Origin: DATCDE01 sp038252405 | Lineage (GTDB): Bacteria; Actinomycetota; Actinomycetes; Prado026 | NCBI GenBank assembly: GCA_038252405.1 | Contig: JBBSAJ010000020.1 | Location: 1-45,401 of the forward strand | Direction: 5' to 3' | Length of the DNA stretch: 45,401 bases | Part shown: positions 16,534 to 23,728 of the stretch, one piece after another | Layout of the letters: every line of letters begins with the position of its first letter | How positions within the stretch are numbered: the first letter of the stretch is position 1 | Translations under genes and position numbers: made by a program | Notes under the pieces: model-generated | What the model saw: only the letters and a program-made list of their open reading frames with translations | What the model was told of the DNA's origin: nothing | Database searches by the model: none

Positions 16534-17625
16534 CTAGTTCAGCGCCAGTCCGTCGGCGGTGGAGAACACGTGCGCGTGGTTCTCCGCGACGCGCACGTGG
16601 ATGGTGTCGCCCTTGGCCGGGGGCTGGCGCCCGTCGGTGCGGACGATGACCTCCTGCTTGCCCCGCTCGAGCAGGTCGATCTGCCCGTAGACGTAGGCGT
16701 CGGCACCGAGCACCTCGACGAGCACCACCTCCACGGGGGCGCCGCTCGCGTCCTCGGTGGTGCGCAGGTCCTCGGGGCGGAAGCCGAGGGTCACGGTCTT
16801 CAGACCCTGCGCCGCGGCCTTGTCCATGACCTCGCGCGGCAGCGGCTCGACGTAGCGCGGCATCTGGACGCCGCCCTCGACCAGGGGTGCCTCGATCAGG
16901 TTCATGGCGGGGGAGCCGATGAAGCCCGCGACGAAGACGTTGGTCGGCGTGTTGTACAGGTCGGTCGGGGTGCCGACCTGCTGCAGGATGCCGTCCTTGA
17001 GCACGGCCACCCGGTCGCCCATCGTCATGGCCTCGGTCTGGTCGTGCGTCACGTAGACCGTGGTGGTGCCGAGCCGGCGCTGCAGCGACGCGATCTGGGT
17101 GCGGGTCTGGACCCGGAGCTTGGCGTCGAGGTTGGACAGCGGCTCGTCCATGAGGAACACCTGCGGCTCGCGGACGATGGCCCGACCCATGGCCACCCGC
17201 TGCCGCTGGCCGCCGGACAGCGCCTTGGGCTTGCGGTCGAGGTACTGCTCGAGGTCGAGCAGCTTGGCGGCCTCACCGACCCGACGCTTGATGTCCTCCT
17301 TCGACACCCCCGCGATCTTCAGGGCGAAGCCCATGTTCTCGGCCACCGACATGTGCGGGTACAGCGCGTAGTTCTGGAACACCATCGCGATGTCGCGGTC
17401 CTTGGGCGGCAGCTCCGTCACGTCCCGGTCGCCGATGCGGATGGAGCCCTCGTTGACGTCCTCGAGCCCCGCGAGCATGCGCAGCGAGGTGGACTTCCCG
17501 CAGCCGGACGGGCCGACGAGGACGAGGAACTCGCCGTCCCCGATCTCGAGGTCGAGCTTGTCGACGGCCGGGGTGGTGGCACCGGGATAGATCCGGGTGG
17601 CCTTGTCGAAGGTGACCGTAGCCAT
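16534..17625 (-). CDS. Sugar ABC transporter ATP-binding protein (MsiK/UgpC-like)
   Basis: A 363-residue ABC ATPase. Walker A GPSGCGKST is at residues 38-46, the signature LSGGQRQRVAMGRA, Walker B VFLMDEPLSNLDAK and the H-loop YVTHDQTEAMTMGDR are all intact. A C-terminal OB-type regulatory domain (~residues 235-363) typical of MalK/UgpC/MsiK follows. In actinomycetes one such ATPase energises several carbohydrate importers, which fits the absence of permease genes nearby. The ATG at 17625 is preceded by GGAAGGAAGGG. Sequence earlier in the frame is not conserved with the family. Confidence 0.92.
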   Translation of the reverse strand: MATVTFDKATRIYPGATTPAVDKLDLEIGDGEFLVLVGPSGCGKSTSLRMLAGLEDVNEGSIRIGDRDVTELPPKDRDIAMVFQNYALYPHMSVAENMGFALKIAGVSKEDIKRRVGEAAKLLDLEQYLDRKPKALSGGQRQRVAMGRAIVREPQVFLMDEPLSNLDAKLRVQTRTQIASLQRRLGTTTVYVTHDQTEAMTMGDRVAVLKDGILQQVGTPTDLYNTPTNVFVAGFIGSPAMNLIEAPLVEGGVQMPRYVEPLPREVMDKAAAQGLKTVTLGFRPEDLRTTEDASGAPVEVVLVEVLGADAYVYGQIDLLERGKQEVIVRTDGRQPPAKGDTIHVRVAENHAHVFSTADGLALN

Positions 17626-17743
17626 GAGCGAACCCTTCCTTCCACCGGCAGGAACGTGCCGGACGATCCGTTGTGGAGGGACTGCTCCGTGCACCTTAGC
17701 CCCGAGCCCCACCCCCGGCGCGGGGAAGCGCAGGTTCGCCGGC

Positions 17744-19060
17744 TCAGGGCGCGGGGGCGATGGTGTAGGTGAGGCTGCTGGCGAACGTCACGGCGGTGTC
17801 GTCCAGGGCCGCCTGCGGGTCGGTTCCGGTCACCAGGCAGGCCTTCAGCGCGTCGCCGAGCGGGTACAGCAGGTAGCTGGCGCCCTGGACCGGGGGCAGC
17901 GCCTGGGCGGTGGCCAGGATCGTGGCGTAGGCCGACAGGAACGGGTCGGCGGTGACCAGCGGCTGGGACAGCGCCGACCGCAGGGACGGGAGCAGGCCGG
18001 CCTGGCTGGTGAGGGTCGCCTGGGCGGCCGCGCTGGTCAGGTAGCTGGTCAGCAGGGAGGCGGCGCTGACCGCCGTCGTCCCGGCGTAGACCGCGACGGC
18101 GTCGCCGCCGATCGGGGCAACGCTTCCCCCGGTCGAGCCGGGGGGCAGCTGGACGGCCACGACGCTGCCGGCCGGCCGGCCCCGGGTGAGCAGCGGCAGG
18201 GCCGACAGCGAGTCGACGGTCATGGCCAGCGCCCCGTCGCTGAACGCGGACCGGACGGCGGTGGCCCGGAACGGGTCCACCGTGGTGACCTGGGCGTCCA
18301 TCTGGCTGGCCGGCGGCGCGGGGATGCCGACCCGCAGGGTCAGCCCGGCGACCGCGTCCGGCTGGGAGATCAGCACCTGCTTGGTCGACGGGTTCAGCAG
18401 CTGGCCGCCGGCGCTGTAGATGAACGGCAGCAGGTGGTAGCCGTCGAAGGAGGTGTCGAAGGCGCGGATGCCGTACGCGGTCAGCGGGCCGGCCGCGGCC
18501 GCGACCTCCGCCCAAGACCTCGGCACCGCCAGCTTGGCCCTGGCCAGCAGGGCCGTGTCGACGACCAGGGCCAGGGTGTCCGTCGTCTGCGGCACCGAGT
18601 AGAGCCGGCCGTCGAAGGTGGCCGCCGCCTGCGCCGCCGGCACCAGGTCGTCCTGGACGTCGGCGGGCAGCAGGTCGTCCAGCGCCAGCAGGTAGCCCTG
18701 GCCGGCGAAGTCGGAGGTCCACTCGGTGGGCAGCCGCAGCACGTCGGGGACCCCGCTCGCGGACTTGGCGGCGGTGTCGAACCGCTCGCGCAGCACCTGG
18801 GCGTCCATCGGCTGGTAGCGCACGGTGATCTGCGGGTGCTCGACCTCGAAGCGGTCCAGCAGGGTGCGCATCGCCGCCTCGGTGGCGCCCGAGTCGGGGG
18901 CGTCCCACACGACCAGCTGCTGCGCGGCCGGGGACGCCGTCGCGGCGGACGGCCCCGGCCCGGCCGAGGGGGCCGAGCAGGCGGCGGTCAGCATGGCGCC
19001 GAGGCCGGCCAGCGTGACGGCCCGGAGGCTGCCACCCCGTCCCGCTCCCCGCCTGCCCAC
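17744..19060 (-). CDS. Extracellular solute-binding lipoprotein (family 1, sugar type)
   Basis: A 438-residue exported binding protein. A signal sequence with lipobox LTAAC gives lipidated Cys28, followed by a Ser/Ala/Pro-rich tether. The mature part begins LVVWDAPDSGATEAAMRTLLDRFEVEHPQITVRYQP, the hallmark of maltose/sugar binding proteins, and continues with DVLRLPTEWTSDFAGQGYLLALDDLL and VPQTTDTLALVVDTALL. No permease genes adjoin it. It is divergent from a LacI regulator 71 bp away, which may control it, and just upstream of the msiK-like gene. Ligand unknown. Confidence 0.88.
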   Translation of the reverse strand: MGRRGAGRGGSLRAVTLAGLGAMLTAACSAPSAGPGPSAATASPAAQQLVVWDAPDSGATEAAMRTLLDRFEVEHPQITVRYQPMDAQVLRERFDTAAKSASGVPDVLRLPTEWTSDFAGQGYLLALDDLLPADVQDDLVPAAQAAATFDGRLYSVPQTTDTLALVVDTALLARAKLAVPRSWAEVAAAAGPLTAYGIRAFDTSFDGYHLLPFIYSAGGQLLNPSTKQVLISQPDAVAGLTLRVGIPAPPASQMDAQVTTVDPFRATAVRSAFSDGALAMTVDSLSALPLLTRGRPAGSVVAVQLPPGSTGGSVAPIGGDAVAVYAGTTAVSAASLLTSYLTSAAAQATLTSQAGLLPSLRSALSQPLVTADPFLSAYATILATAQALPPVQGASYLLYPLGDALKACLVTGTDPQAALDDTAVTFASSLTYTIAPAP

Positions 19061-19066
19061 CGGCCC

Positions 19067-19072
19067 ACGCTA
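19067..19072 (-). promoter_or_regulatory. -10 box TAGCGT for the solute-binding protein, leaderless start
   Basis: On the minus strand TAGCGT ends 6 bases before the GTG at 19060. The adjacent CTAACAACGATGAG resembles one half of the LacI-type palindrome found at 22715-22728, so this could also be an operator. Confidence 0.4.
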
Positions 19073-19118
19073 ACAACGATGAGCCGCACCGATCAGCGTC
19101 GGGGGTTGCGCGGGGTTC

Positions 19119-19124
19119 TACAGT
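19119..19124 (+). promoter_or_regulatory. -10 box TACAGT for lacI-type gene, leaderless start
   Basis: TACAGT ends 7 bases before the ATG at 19132. It overlaps an alternative GTG at 19123, which argues for the ATG as the true start. Confidence 0.5.
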
Positions 19125-19131
19125 GGCCCGC

Positions 19132-20193
19132 ATGCAGGTCCGTCTCGCCGACATCGCCGCCCACGCCGGGGTGAGCGAGGCCACGGTGAGCCGCGTGCTC
19201 AACGAGAAGCCGGGGGTCACCGCGGACAAGCGGCAGCTGGTGCTCACCGCCCTCGACGTGCTCGGCTACGAGCGGCCGTCCCGGCTGCGCCGGCGCAGCG
19301 CCGGCCTGGTCGGCCTGATCGTGCCCGAGCTCACCAACCCGATCTTCCCCGCGTTCGCGCAGGTCATCGAGGCCGAGCTCGCGCAGCGCGGCTACACGCC
19401 GGTGCTGTGCACCGAGGCACCGGGCGGCGCCACCGAGGACGACTTCATCGAGCAGCTGCTCGAGCGGGGGGTCTCCGGGATGGTCTTCGTCTCGGGGCTG
19501 CACGCGGACACGGCGGCCGACCACGAGCGGTACCGCCGGCTGATCGAGCGGCGGCTGCCCGTGGTGTTCATCAACGGGCACCTGCCCGACCTGGAGGCGC
19601 CGTTCATCTCCGACGACGACGTCGCGGCCATGGAGCTCGCGGTGGGGCACCTGGTGTCGTTGGGGCACCGGGCCATCGGGCTGGCCGTGGGGCCCGAGCG
19701 GTTCGTCCCGGTGATCCGCAAGGTGGACGGCTTCCGGGCCGCGATGCGGGCCCGGCTGCGCCGATCCGAGCCGGAGATCGACTGCCTGATCGAGCACTCG
19801 ATGTTCTCGGTGGAGGGCGGCCAGGCCGCGGCCGCCCGGCTGCTGGACCGCGAGGCCACCGCGATCGTGTGCGGGTCGGACATGATGGCGCTGGGCGCCG
19901 TGCGGGCGGCCCGCCAGCGCGGCCTGGACGTGCCCGATGACGTGTCGGTGGTCGGCTACGACGACTCCCCGCTCATCGCGTTCACCGACCCGCCGCTGAC
20001 CACGGTGCGGCAGTCGGTGCCGGCCATGGGCAGCGCCGCCGTCCGGGCGCTGCTCGACGAGATCGGCCACCTGCCCACCCCGCACGCCGAGTACGTGTTC
20101 CGCCCCGAGCTGATCGTGCGCGGCTCCACCGGCGCCGCCCCGGACCAGAAGCTGACCATGGTCGGCGACCGGACGGTCACCGGGCGGGTCTGA
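19132..20193 (+). CDS. LacI-family transcriptional regulator
   Basis: A 353-residue repressor. The N-terminal helix-turn-helix VRLADIAAHAGVSEATVSRVLNEKPGV is complete, followed by the hinge helix and a periplasmic-binding-protein-like effector domain (LVGLIVPELTNPIFPAFAQ through PELIVRGST). The effector is probably a sugar, given the divergent solute-binding protein gene. The 22763-23659 protein is a paralog of its effector domain. The start is chosen by the leaderless -10 box. Confidence 0.92.
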   Translation: MQVRLADIAAHAGVSEATVSRVLNEKPGVTADKRQLVLTALDVLGYERPSRLRRRSAGLVGLIVPELTNPIFPAFAQVIEAELAQRGYTPVLCTEAPGGATEDDFIEQLLERGVSGMVFVSGLHADTAADHERYRRLIERRLPVVFINGHLPDLEAPFISDDDVAAMELAVGHLVSLGHRAIGLAVGPERFVPVIRKVDGFRAAMRARLRRSEPEIDCLIEHSMFSVEGGQAAAARLLDREATAIVCGSDMMALGAVRAARQRGLDVPDDVSVVGYDDSPLIAFTDPPLTTVRQSVPAMGSAAVRALLDEIGHLPTPHAEYVFRPELIVRGSTGAAPDQKLTMVGDRTVTGRV

Positions 20194-20216
20194 CCCCGGG
20201 GCCTTTATCCCCGGGG
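20194..20216. terminator. CCCCGGGG hairpin
   Basis: CCCCGGGG (20194-20201), a 7-base loop CCTTTAT, then CCCCGGGG again (20209-20216) form an 8-bp stem right after the LacI stop. No U-tract follows, as is common for GC-rich terminators. The next gene's -10 box begins 3 bases downstream. Confidence 0.5.
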
Positions 20217-20218
20217 CC

Positions 20219-20224
20219 TACACT
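20219..20224 (+). promoter_or_regulatory. -10 box TACACT, leaderless start
   Basis: TACACT ends 8 bases before the GTG at 20233 of the decarboxylase gene. There is no ribosome binding site. Confidence 0.45.
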
Positions 20225-20232
20225 CCCGGCTC

Positions 20233-21588
20233 GTGCACCGATACGACGAAGACACCGACCGGTTGGCGCAGGCGATCCTCGAGTACGCCCGGCACCGGCT
20301 GCGGCTGGACCCGGTCCCGCTCGACGGCCCCCGGCCGGCCGCCGACCTGTACGCCGAGGTGGGCCAGACGATCACCGCGGCGGGCATCGGCGGGGACCGG
20401 GCGCTCCAGCTGTTCGACGACGTGCTGTCCAAGGCCTGCATCTCGGTCGACCATCCGCGCTACCTGTCCTTCATCCCGGCCGCACCCACCGAGGCCGCGT
20501 CCTTGTTCGACCTCGTCGTCGGAGCGTCGTCCATCTACGGGGGCAGCTGGCTGGAGGGCGCCGGAGCGGTCTTCGCCGAGAACCAGGCGCTGGCCTGGCT
20601 GGCCGGCCTCGCCGGGTTCCCCGAGTCGGCCGGCGGGGTGTTCGTCCAGGGCGGCACGCTGGGCAACCTGTCCGCGCTGGTCGCGGCGCGGCACGCGGCC
20701 GCCGCCGGGCGCGACGGCGAGCGCCCGGCCCGGTGGCTGGTGGCGTGCAGCGCCGAGGCGCACTCGTCGGTCGCCGCGGCGGCCCGGGTCATGGACGTCG
20801 ACGTGCTGCTGGTTCCCGGTGACGAGCGCGGCCGGCTGACCGGGGTCGCCCTGGCCGAGACGCTCGAGGCGCACGGCGCCGACGACGTGTTCGCCGTCGT
20901 CGCGACCGGCGGGACGACGAACTTCGGCATCGTCGACGACCTGGCCGGGGTCGCGGAGGTCGCCACCTCGCGCGGGATCTGGCTGCACGTGGACGGCGCG
21001 TACGGGCTGGCCGCGCTGGCCGCGCCGTCCAGCCGGCCGCTGTTCGCGGGCCTCGAGCACGCGGACTCGTTCATCGTCGACCCGCACAAGTGGCTGTTCG
21101 CGCCGTTCGACGCGTGCGCGCTCGTCTACCGCGAGCCGCAGCTGGCCCGCGCCGCGCACACCCAGACCGCGGGCTACCTCGAGGTGATCAACAAGGCCGA
21201 GGACGAGTGGAACCACTCGGACTACGCGATCCACCTGTCCCGGCGGGCGCGGGGGCTGCCGTTCTGGTTCTCGCTGGCCACGCACGGCAGCGACGCCTAC
21301 GCGGCCGCGGTCGAGCAGACCCTGGCAGTGGCCAGGGCCGCGGCCGACGAGGTGCGGGCCCGCAGCTACGTCGAGCTGGTGCGCGAGCCGGACCTGTCCG
21401 TGGTGGTGTTTCGGCGGCTGGGCTGGACGGCGCAGCAGTACTACGACTGGTCGGACCGGCTGATGAAGGCGAACTACGCCTTCGTCACGCCGACCACCCA
21501 CGCCGGGGAGACGGTGACCCGGTTCGCCGTGGTCAACCCACGGACGTCGGTGAGCGACATCTCGGGCATCCTCGACACGATGGCCTGA
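20233..21588 (+). CDS. PLP-dependent amino acid decarboxylase (group II)
   Basis: A 451-residue enzyme of the glutamate/aromatic amino acid decarboxylase family. The PLP-binding Lys is Lys286 in VDPHKWLF. HVDGAYG provides the Asp that contacts the pyridine nitrogen, and SAEAHSSVAAAARVM the His that stacks on PLP. ATGGTTNFGIVDDL and QGGTLGNLSALVAAR are further family segments. Length suits a bacterial aromatic-L-amino-acid-type decarboxylase better than GadB, but the substrate cannot be fixed. Likely monocistronic from a leaderless promoter. Confidence 0.9.
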   Translation: MHRYDEDTDRLAQAILEYARHRLRLDPVPLDGPRPAADLYAEVGQTITAAGIGGDRALQLFDDVLSKACISVDHPRYLSFIPAAPTEAASLFDLVVGASSIYGGSWLEGAGAVFAENQALAWLAGLAGFPESAGGVFVQGGTLGNLSALVAARHAAAAGRDGERPARWLVACSAEAHSSVAAAARVMDVDVLLVPGDERGRLTGVALAETLEAHGADDVFAVVATGGTTNFGIVDDLAGVAEVATSRGIWLHVDGAYGLAALAAPSSRPLFAGLEHADSFIVDPHKWLFAPFDACALVYREPQLARAAHTQTAGYLEVINKAEDEWNHSDYAIHLSRRARGLPFWFSLATHGSDAYAAAVEQTLAVARAAADEVRARSYVELVREPDLSVVVFRRLGWTAQQYYDWSDRLMKANYAFVTPTTHAGETVTRFAVVNPRTSVSDISGILDTMA

Positions 21589-21597
21589 CCCTCGGCG

Positions 21598-22650
21598 TCA
21601 GCCTCGCGCCGGGAGCTCGCCGGAGCCGCGCGGCACCAGCCGGGTCGGGACAACGCGGGTCGTGGTCGGGCCGGCGTCGCCGTCGATGCGGGCGAACAGC
21701 AGCCGCGCCGCCAGCGTGCCCATGGCCGACGGGTCCTGCGCGACCACGGTCACCGCCGGCTCGAGCAGGTCGGCCAGCGGGAAGTCGTCGAAGCCGACGA
21801 GGGCGACCTCGTGCTGCCGGCCCAGCCGGCGCAGCGCCCGGATCGCGCCGATGGTCACCAGGTTCTGCCCGGCGAACAGTGCGGTGGGCGGGTGTCTGCG
21901 GCCCATCAGCGCCAGCGCCGCGGACTCCGCCTGCTCGACGGTGCGCAGGTCGGACCGCACCAGGTCCGGCCGGTCGGCCAGGCCCGCGGCGGCCAGGGCG
22001 TCGCGGTAGCCCCGCAGCCGGTCCCGGGCGGTCGTGATCGTGGCCAGGTCGCCCAGGAAGCCGATCCGCCGGTGCCCGTGCCCGACCAGGTGGCGGACGC
22101 CGTTCGCCGCGCCGGCCCGCCCGTCGGCGAGCACGACGTCGGCGTCCAGCAGCACCGGGGGCCGGTCCACGAAGACCAGCGCCGTGCCGGCCCGCTGTTC
22201 CGCGCGCAGGTAGCCGTGGTCGTGGCTGGCCGGGACCACGATCAGCCCGTCCACCCGCCGGGTGGCGAACGCCTCGGCCAGCCGCACCTCGCGGTCGGGG
22301 TCCTCGTCCAGGCTGGCGGCCAGCACGGCGACGCCCCTCGCCACGGCGACGTCCTCGACGGCTCGGTGCAGCGCCGAGGAGAACGGGTTGGCGACGTCCG
22401 GCAGCAGCAGGCCGATGGTCGCCGTCCGGCCGCCGGTTCGGCGCAGGCTGCTCGCCCCGAGGTTGGGCCGGTACTGCAGCCGCTCGGCCGCGGCCAGCAC
22501 CGTGCGAGCCAGCGGCTCGGTCACCCCCGGCTCGCCGTTGACGACCCGGGACACGGTCTTGAGGCTGACCCCGGCCAGCGCCGCGACGTCGCGCATGGTG
22601 GCCCGCGGCTGCGCCGATGGGCCGTCGTCCGCGCCGGATAACGATGTCAT
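21598..22650 (-). CDS. LacI-family transcriptional regulator
   Basis: A 350-residue repressor. The DNA-binding domain ATMRDVAALAGVSLKTVSRVVNGEPGVTEPL is intact, followed by a hinge (YRPNLGASSLRR) and an effector domain (TATIGLLLPDVANPFSSALHRAVED). A start 30 bases earlier at 22680 is possible; 22650 is preferred because a TAGGGT -10 box lies between the two. The perfect TGACAACGTTGTCA palindrome 65 bp upstream is a likely autoregulatory operator. It is divergent from the HTH-less LacI-like gene. Confidence 0.9.
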   Translation of the reverse strand: MTSLSGADDGPSAQPRATMRDVAALAGVSLKTVSRVVNGEPGVTEPLARTVLAAAERLQYRPNLGASSLRRTGGRTATIGLLLPDVANPFSSALHRAVEDVAVARGVAVLAASLDEDPDREVRLAEAFATRRVDGLIVVPASHDHGYLRAEQRAGTALVFVDRPPVLLDADVVLADGRAGAANGVRHLVGHGHRRIGFLGDLATITTARDRLRGYRDALAAAGLADRPDLVRSDLRTVEQAESAALALMGRRHPPTALFAGQNLVTIGAIRALRRLGRQHEVALVGFDDFPLADLLEPAVTVVAQDPSAMGTLAARLLFARIDGDAGPTTTRVVPTRLVPRGSGELPARG

Positions 22651-22714
22651 GTCGGAGCCGACCCTAGCCGGGACAGCCATTGACGAGAAGGAGAAACGTC
22701 CTCCATGCTCACTT

Positions 22715-22728
22715 TGACAACGTTGTCA
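22715..22728. promoter_or_regulatory. LacI-type operator, perfect 14-bp palindrome TGACAACGTTGTCA
   Basis: The sequence is a perfect inverted repeat with the central CG typical of LacI/GalR-family operators. It lies between the divergent lacI-type gene (start 22650) and the LacI-like effector-domain gene (start 22763), 35 bp from the latter. Binding by the product of 21598-22650 is the simplest reading. Confidence 0.75.
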
Positions 22729-22762
22729 GACTGAACCTCGTGCAGGCGGGCTGGAGGCGGAC

Positions 22763-23659
22763 ATGGCGGTGCGGGCAGTGGCAGCCCAGGGCGGGAACAC
22801 CGGAAGGGGGTCCCGGCTGGTCGCCCTGATCGTCCCCGGGCTGACGAAGCCGGTCGCGTTCGCCCGGGCGGTCGACGACGGCCTGGCGCAGCACGGGTAC
22901 ACGTCGGTGCTGTGCACCCCGGTTCCGGGCGGGGCCACCGAGGACGACTTCGTCGACGTGCTGCTGGACCGCGGGGTCACCGGGCTGGTCTTCGTCGCCG
23001 GTCGCCACGCCGACTCGACGGCCGACCACGGGCGCTACCGGCGGCTGGCCGGGCGCGGGCTGCCGCTGGTCCTGGTCAACGGCTTCCTGCCCGACCTGGA
23101 GGCGATCTTCCTGTCCACCGACGACGAGCTGGCCATGGACCTGGCGGTGCAGCACCTGGCCGCGCTGGGGCACACGACGCTCGGCCTGGTGGCCGGGCCG
23201 CGGCGGCTGCTGCAGGCCCGCCGGCAGGTGCTCGGCTTCACCCGGGCGGTGGCCGCCCGGCTCGGGACGGCGCCGGAGCGGGCGACGGCGCTCGTCGAGC
23301 ACTCGGCGCTGTCGGTCGCGGCCGGCCAGCAGGCCGCCGACCGCCTGCAGGACAGGGGGGCGACCGCCCTCCTCTGCGGCTCCGACCTGGTCGCGCTCGG
23401 GGCGGTACGGGCGGCCCGGCGCAGGGGGCTGTCGGTGCCTGCGGACGTCTCGGTCATGGGCTACGACGACAGCGCCGTCACCGCGTTCGTGGACCCGCCG
23501 CTGACCGTGGTCCGCCCACCGGCAGCCGCGATGGGGGCGGCCGCCGTCACCGCCCTGCTCGACCAGATCTCGGGGGTACGGCTGACCGGGCACGAGTACG
23601 TGTTCCGGCCCGAGCTGGTCGTCCGCGGCTCGACGGCGCGGCTGCGGCGAAGCGCCTGA
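22763..23659 (+). CDS. LacI-like effector-binding protein lacking the DNA-binding domain
   Basis: A 298-residue protein that aligns along its length with the effector domain of the LacI regulator at 19132-20193; shared segments include PGGATEDDF, FLPDLEA, LCGSDLVALGAVRAARRRGL and EYVFRPELVVRGST. The helix-turn-helix and hinge are absent: the N terminus is only ~18 residues (MAVRAVAAQGGNTGRGSR) before the effector fold begins. The ATG has GGAGG 5 bases upstream, and an in-frame TGA at 22715 prevents a longer protein, so this is a defined gene rather than an annotation error. It may be a truncated remnant, a ligand-binding protein, or a partner that forms mixed dimers with a full-length repressor. 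Confidence 0.85.
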   Translation: MAVRAVAAQGGNTGRGSRLVALIVPGLTKPVAFARAVDDGLAQHGYTSVLCTPVPGGATEDDFVDVLLDRGVTGLVFVAGRHADSTADHGRYRRLAGRGLPLVLVNGFLPDLEAIFLSTDDELAMDLAVQHLAALGHTTLGLVAGPRRLLQARRQVLGFTRAVAARLGTAPERATALVEHSALSVAAGQQAADRLQDRGATALLCGSDLVALGAVRAARRRGLSVPADVSVMGYDDSAVTAFVDPPLTVVRPPAAAMGAAAVTALLDQISGVRLTGHEYVFRPELVVRGSTARLRRSA

Positions 23660-23675
23660 CCGGAGCCCGTGACGA

Positions 23676-23715
23676 ACGGATGGTGCCCCGGGGTCTTCCC
23701 CGGGGAACCATCCGT
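23676..23715. terminator. Strong bidirectional terminator hairpin
   Basis: ACGGATGGT and CCCCGGGG (with one unpaired G between) face CCCCGGGG and ACCATCCGT across a TCTT loop. The stem is 17 paired bases with a single mismatch. It sits between two convergent genes, ending at 23659 (+) and 23729 (-), and can terminate both. Confidence 0.85.
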
Positions 23716-23728
23716 ACTGGGCCTTCGA

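Noticed and set aside
17645..17662. CCGGCA/TGCCGG inverted repeat before the msiK-like gene as an operator
   Set aside because: Only 6-bp arms, common by chance at this GC content, and no second copy near related genes.
19123..19131. GTG at 19123 as start of the LacI gene
   Set aside because: It overlaps the TACAGT -10 box; the ATG at 19132 is at the correct leaderless distance and begins right before the helix-turn-helix.
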